NCBI GenBank assembly: GCA_030653435.1
Contig: JAURZI010000086.1
Span: 1-39,181, forward strand
Origin: Methylovulum sp.
GTDB taxonomy: Bacteria > Pseudomonadota > Gammaproteobacteria > Methylococcales > Methylomonadaceae
Length of the DNA stretch: 39,181 nt
Direction of reading: 5' to 3'
This document shows positions 36,134-39,181 of this stretch, in pieces. The notes beneath the pieces are model-generated. The model made no database searches, had not been told where the DNA came from, and saw only the letters and a program-made list of their open reading frames with translations. The position numbers and the translations under genes are program-made. The first letter of the stretch is position 1, and every line of letters begins with the position of its first letter.

Positions 36134-36484
36134 TTAAAGCGATTTATACAGGACTAATGCTTTGTTTAATTCGTCGGCTGATTTTTTAACATCGCCTTGG
36201 TTGGATTGGATTTGTCCTTGGATCACGTCAGCATTAGCCTGTTTTACGATGGCTTCATTGCCGGTGATGTGCTCGGCAGATGAGCGAGCTGCTTTTAAAT
36301 GTAAACGGGCGGCAGAAAAATCGCTTTTATTGACTTCAACTAAAGCTTTTTCAACATGCGAAATAGTTTCATTGATGCTGGTCGCTGAACTATTAACGGC
36401 TTCTTCGGCGAAAGCAACGGCGCTAACGGCGTTTAAGGAGATTGCCATAAAGAAGGTTAGCGCAGTTTTTTTAATGGGATTCAT
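36134..36484 (-). CDS. Small exported helical protein, unknown function
   Basis: A 116-residue protein with a clear signal peptide (about 1-26, ending AVAFAEE). The mature part of about 90 residues is entirely helical: VEKALVEVNKSDFSAARLHLKAARSS and ADELNKALVLYKSL suggest two or three amphipathic helices, like small metal-binding or TPR-type periplasmic proteins. No cysteine or histidine cluster is present (one His in each of two helices). I do not recognise the family. A 10-base hairpin lies in its 5' leader (36525-36551). Confidence 0.7.
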   Translation of the reverse strand: MNPIKKTALTFFMAISLNAVSAVAFAEEAVNSSATSINETISHVEKALVEVNKSDFSAARLHLKAARSSAEHITGNEAIVKQANADVIQGQIQSNQGDVKKSADELNKALVLYKSL

Positions 36485-36524
36485 AATATTTAAAAAGCCT
36501 TTGATGAGATTATCTATCGAATTG

Positions 36525-36551
36525 GGTTTGGAAATTAACGTTTTCCAAGCC
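36525..36551 (-). promoter_or_regulatory. Hairpin or operator in the leader of the small exported-protein gene
   Basis: ggtttggaaa (36525-36534) and tttccaagcc (36542-36551) pair over ten positions with one wobble, loop ttaacgt. It is 40 bases upstream of the start codon. Position suits an operator or an RNA structure controlling translation; no promoter can be placed with confidence. Confidence 0.35.
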
Positions 36552-36715
36552 TTATCATATAGGATTAACCAATCATTTATATGACTGTTTTAAAATTCTT
36601 GCCCATAACCCGGAATTATTAGTCGTACGGTATGCTAATCGGCCTCATAACAGGGCGCGTCGTTTATAAATTAAACCGGTATGTCAGAGGATGGGGGTAT
36701 GCGGACACTGCGCCG

Positions 36716-37528
36716 TCAATTCGCCTTGTCCACTTTGACTAGAATATGCAGGCTATCTTCGTCAGTTTGCCAAATATGGGCGGGTCTTGAGCTGGCGTTG
36801 GCGGCGCTATGCCCGTTGCTCGCGCCAAGCTCCACCCATTCCCCTAGTTTTGCTTTAAGTTTTGCCTGTGCGCCTTGGGTATTGATTTGACCCCGCGTAT
36901 TCATATTATCCGACCAAGGGGTTATATCCAGTATGACTTCTGATCCTGTAAGCCTAGGCGTCACGGCGAAGCCAGTGCTGGCGGCAACATAGCTAGTGCT
37001 GGTGGAAATGGCCGGGTAGCCGTAAGCGCCGGTGCTGAGCCGCAGGTTTTCTACCGGGTAAGTGTGCCCTGTTCTGATATAAGCCGTATTGCCTTCCAGT
37101 GTCCTGATGGTTTGGGTGCTTTCAAGGCCATTACTATCTTGGGTTTGATAATAATGGCTGTCGGAATTGATGCCGGACGCAGGCTGTTTATGACCACTAT
37201 TGTCCGGTTGCCGCCGCACCTTGGCGTTGGTCCGGTCAGCTGTCATGTGCTTACTGAGTATGACGGTGATGATCAGGTTATGTTGCGGGGTATCCAGCTT
37301 TTCAATCAGCGCCTTGATCTGCGCCAGCCGTTCAGGCGAGGTTTTCACAACCAAATTGGCGCCATCAGCCCCTACCCAATCGGTGTATTCCAGTAATGGG
37401 CTGAGTAAGGGCTGGATGTCAGACGCGGAACGGTTAAGCAACGGGATGACTTCCATCGTGGTTTGCGCCGCCAACACAACTGAGCTGGACAATACGATGA
37501 GCAGGAGTGGCGCATGGTTGATTTTCAT
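36716..37528 (-). CDS. Short secretin-domain protein (NolW/secretin-like)
   Basis: A 270-residue exported protein (signal peptide about 1-21). Residues 22-90 form a secretin N-domain: TTMEVIPLLNRSASDIQPLL, the VGADGANLVVKTSPERL strand-helix, and IKALIEKLDTPQHNLIITV. A charged, Ser/Gly-rich linker follows (95-135). Residues 140-215 resemble the beginning of a secretin barrel domain (LEGNTAYIRTGHTYPV, GFAVTPRLTGSEVILDITPW). The membrane-spanning C-terminal part of true secretins is absent, so it is not a GspD/PilQ pore. GGGAGG precedes the ATG. It starts 39 bases after glgA on the same strand and is probably cotranscribed. Function unknown. Confidence 0.7.
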   Translation of the reverse strand: MKINHAPLLLIVLSSSVVLAAQTTMEVIPLLNRSASDIQPLLSPLLEYTDWVGADGANLVVKTSPERLAQIKALIEKLDTPQHNLIITVILSKHMTADRTNAKVRRQPDNSGHKQPASGINSDSHYYQTQDSNGLESTQTIRTLEGNTAYIRTGHTYPVENLRLSTGAYGYPAISTSTSYVAASTGFAVTPRLTGSEVILDITPWSDNMNTRGQINTQGAQAKLKAKLGEWVELGASNGHSAANASSRPAHIWQTDEDSLHILVKVDKAN

Positions 37529-37567
37529 CGATACCTCCCAGAGCAGCTTGCGCGCCTTATACGGGCA

Positions 37568-39001
37568 TTAAATGTTTTCGTACAAATCCAGGTATTGCTC
37601 GGCGCTGCGTTGCCAGGAAAAATCTTTCTGCATGGCGTCAATTTGCATTTTATTCCAGATCTTACGGTTGCTGTATAACAACATCGACCGCTTGATGGCT
37701 TCAATTAAAGCGCCTGAACTGGCTTCGGTGAAGACGATGCCGGTTGCTGTGTTATCCGCTATGGTTTGCGGGGTCGCATCGATTACGGTATCAGCCAGAC
37801 CGCCTGTTTTCCTGACGATGGGGATAGTGCCGTAGCGCTGGCTATACATCTGGTTCAAACCGCAAGGTTCAAACCGTGACGGCATCAGGAAAATATCGGC
37901 GGCAGCGGTGATAGTGTGAGCCAGCGCTTCATCATAGCCTAGGGTCAGCGCCATTTTGTCAGGATATAAGCGGGCCAGGTTTTGTAGGCGTTGTTCATAG
38001 TCTTTATCGCCTGCGCCCAGCAAGACAAATTGCATAGGCATGGTCATCATTTCGGGTAAGCAATCGAGCACCATATCGATGCCTTTTTGTTCAACCAAAC
38101 GACTAATCAACGCCACGACAGGCAGTTCGGCGTTTACCGGCAAGGTTAATTGTTGTTGCAACGCCTCTTTGTTGGCCTGCTTGTCGGTCAGTGAGGCCAC
38201 ACCGTAGCGCTTAGCGATATAAGCATCGGTTTCAGGATTCCATTGGTCCATATCAATGCCGTTAATGATGCCGACTAAGGCCTCCCGTCTATAGGCCAAC
38301 AAACCCTCAAGCCCGTAACCGAATGCCGGGGTTTGGATTTCTAAAGCATAGGTTGGGCTGACTGTGGTAATGCGGTCAGCATAAACCAGGCCGCCTTTAA
38401 TGAAAGACAGCATATTATTAAATTCCAAGCCGTCCTGATGCCACAATTGCCCCGGCAGGTTTAACGACATGATATGGCTGGGAGGGAATAAACCCTGGTA
38501 AGCCATATTGTGTATCGTGAAGACTGTCGCCGGGCGGTCAGCTTCAAGTGACAACAGGGCGGGGACCAGGCCGGATTGCCAATCGTTACAGTGGACAATG
38601 TCGGCTTTCCAGCCCTGATTAATCCGGTCCATTGCACAGGCGACGGCAACGCGGCAAAACAAGGCAAAACGTTCGGCGTTATTGGCCCAGGCATTGCCCA
38701 GTTCGTCAGTGTAAGGGTTGCCGGGATAATTAAAAAACTCAGGATAATCGACCAGCCAGACGATCACCTGACTATCAGGCATACGAGTTTCAAGAATATT
38801 GACATCCCTGTTATCAATACGCAGGGAACAGAGAAAACGCACATGCCCATTGGTTTTTACGGATCGATAATTAGGCATAATCAGCCGTATGTCTTGAGAC
38901 AATTCGGACAATGCCTTGGGTAAACTGCCGGAAACATCAGCGAGGCCGCCGGTTTTAATCAAAGGATGTGCTTCGCTGGTGACAAAAAGTATTTTTTTCA
39001 T
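37568..39001 (-). CDS. glgA: Glycogen synthase
   Basis: GT5 glycosyltransferase adding glucose from ADP-glucose to glycogen. The 477-residue length equals E. coli GlgA. Features are the ADP-glucose-binding KTGGLADVSGSLPKAL at 16-31, HCNDWQSGLVPALL, FTIHNMAYQGLFP, the second-domain LISRLVEQKGIDMVL, and PSRFEPCGLNQMYSQRYGTIPIVRKTGGLADTV at the C-terminus. GAGG precedes the ATG. It lies 37 bases downstream of glgB, forming a glgB-glgA operon. Confidence 0.97.
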   Translation of the reverse strand: MKKILFVTSEAHPLIKTGGLADVSGSLPKALSELSQDIRLIMPNYRSVKTNGHVRFLCSLRIDNRDVNILETRMPDSQVIVWLVDYPEFFNYPGNPYTDELGNAWANNAERFALFCRVAVACAMDRINQGWKADIVHCNDWQSGLVPALLSLEADRPATVFTIHNMAYQGLFPPSHIMSLNLPGQLWHQDGLEFNNMLSFIKGGLVYADRITTVSPTYALEIQTPAFGYGLEGLLAYRREALVGIINGIDMDQWNPETDAYIAKRYGVASLTDKQANKEALQQQLTLPVNAELPVVALISRLVEQKGIDMVLDCLPEMMTMPMQFVLLGAGDKDYEQRLQNLARLYPDKMALTLGYDEALAHTITAAADIFLMPSRFEPCGLNQMYSQRYGTIPIVRKTGGLADTVIDATPQTIADNTATGIVFTEASSGALIEAIKRSMLLYSNRKIWNKMQIDAMQKDFSWQRSAEQYLDLYENI

Positions 39002-39038
39002 AGAGATTTCCTCTTTGAGGCCCTTGCTGTGTCTAAGA

Positions 39039-39181
39039 TCAGCGTTTCAAAACCAAAGCCCCCAAAGGCGGCAAGGTCAGGCAAATGGAATGGGGTAGGT
39101 TCATCCAGGGTTTGGGTTCTGCCCAAACGGCGGCGTTGCCGGTGTTGGTGCCGTCGTAATAGGCGGAGTCGGAATTGATTA
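39039..39181 (-). CDS. glgB: 1,4-alpha-glucan branching enzyme, C-terminal end (cut by window edge)
   Basis: The minus strand from the window edge encodes 46 residues ending in a TGA at 39039-39041. They read INSDSAYYDGTNTGN, then PWMNLPHSICLTLPPLGALVLKR, which match the conserved C-terminal beta domain of GlgB (NSD-x-YGGSN-GN and LPP-x-AL-L patterns). The enzyme makes alpha-1,6 branches in glycogen. The remaining roughly 680 residues lie outside the window. The glycosyl hydrolase family 13 tail is shared with related enzymes, but the position just before glgA supports GlgB. Confidence 0.85.
   Translation of the reverse strand, partial: INSDSAYYDGTNTGNAAVWAEPKPWMNLPHSICLTLPPLGALVLKR

Noticed and set aside
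1-39181. tRNA, rRNA, CRISPR array or prophage
   Set aside because: Reading both strands by eye gave no cloverleaf, no regularly spaced repeats and no phage structural genes. This is not a substitute for a dedicated search.

Overview
The window looks like a stretch of chromosome from a gammaproteobacterium. Local gene orders match the enteric/gammaproteobacterial layout (trxA-rho divergent from rhlB; yibN-secB-gpsA divergent from gpmI-envC; lpxC facing a DciA-type gene). Base composition is close to balanced. Having both an NAD-type and an NADP-type isocitrate dehydrogenase, a Uma2 nuclease and glycogen genes would fit a type I methanotroph (Methylococcales), but no methane-oxidation gene is present, so that placement is inference.

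Layout. 1-239 is the 5' part of an IS4-like transposase (minus strand) cut by the window edge. 652-5538 is a plus-strand operon, sdhC-sdhD-sdhA-sdhB-sdhE, followed by a purine permease joined to sdhE by a 4-base overlap. 5594-7365 (minus) is trxA-rho; divergent from it is rhlB, which runs tail to tail into yrfG. Then come nudE, a solitary BatD-like gene, a 45-codon membrane mini-gene, zapE, lpxC and a dciA-like gene. 14995-18257 is more accessory: an FAD monooxygenase, a Uma2 endonuclease and a phytanoyl-CoA-dioxygenase-like gene.

18434-25516 is a TCA-cycle block: acnB, NAD-type IDH (both minus) and NADP-type icd (plus). A visibly AT-richer type II restriction-modification pair (ApaLI-like nuclease plus beta-class amino-methyltransferase) sits between acnB and the NAD-IDH. 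Together with sdhABCDE the window thus encodes aconitase, isocitrate dehydrogenase and succinate dehydrogenase steps.

25604-29137 (plus) holds a flavin reductase, glycogen phosphorylase and trmL. 29156-31491 (minus) is an ArsR-family regulator, a YibN-type membrane rhodanese, secB and gpsA; the regulator has two cysteines spaced as in the persulfide sensors SqrR/BigR. 31765-35872 (plus) is gpmI-envC-ctpA ending in a clear rho-independent terminator. 36134-39181 (minus) is glgB (partial)-glgA, a short secretin-domain protein and a small exported helical protein. With glgP, this covers glycogen synthesis and breakdown.

I found no rRNA, tRNA, CRISPR array or prophage. Most of the window is ordinary housekeeping sequence. 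The most interesting parts are the SqrR-like regulator/rhodanese pair, the inserted restriction-modification system, the divergent isocitrate dehydrogenases, the orphan BatD and secretin-like proteins, and several sharp inverted repeats, one of them just upstream of the dioxygenase gene.
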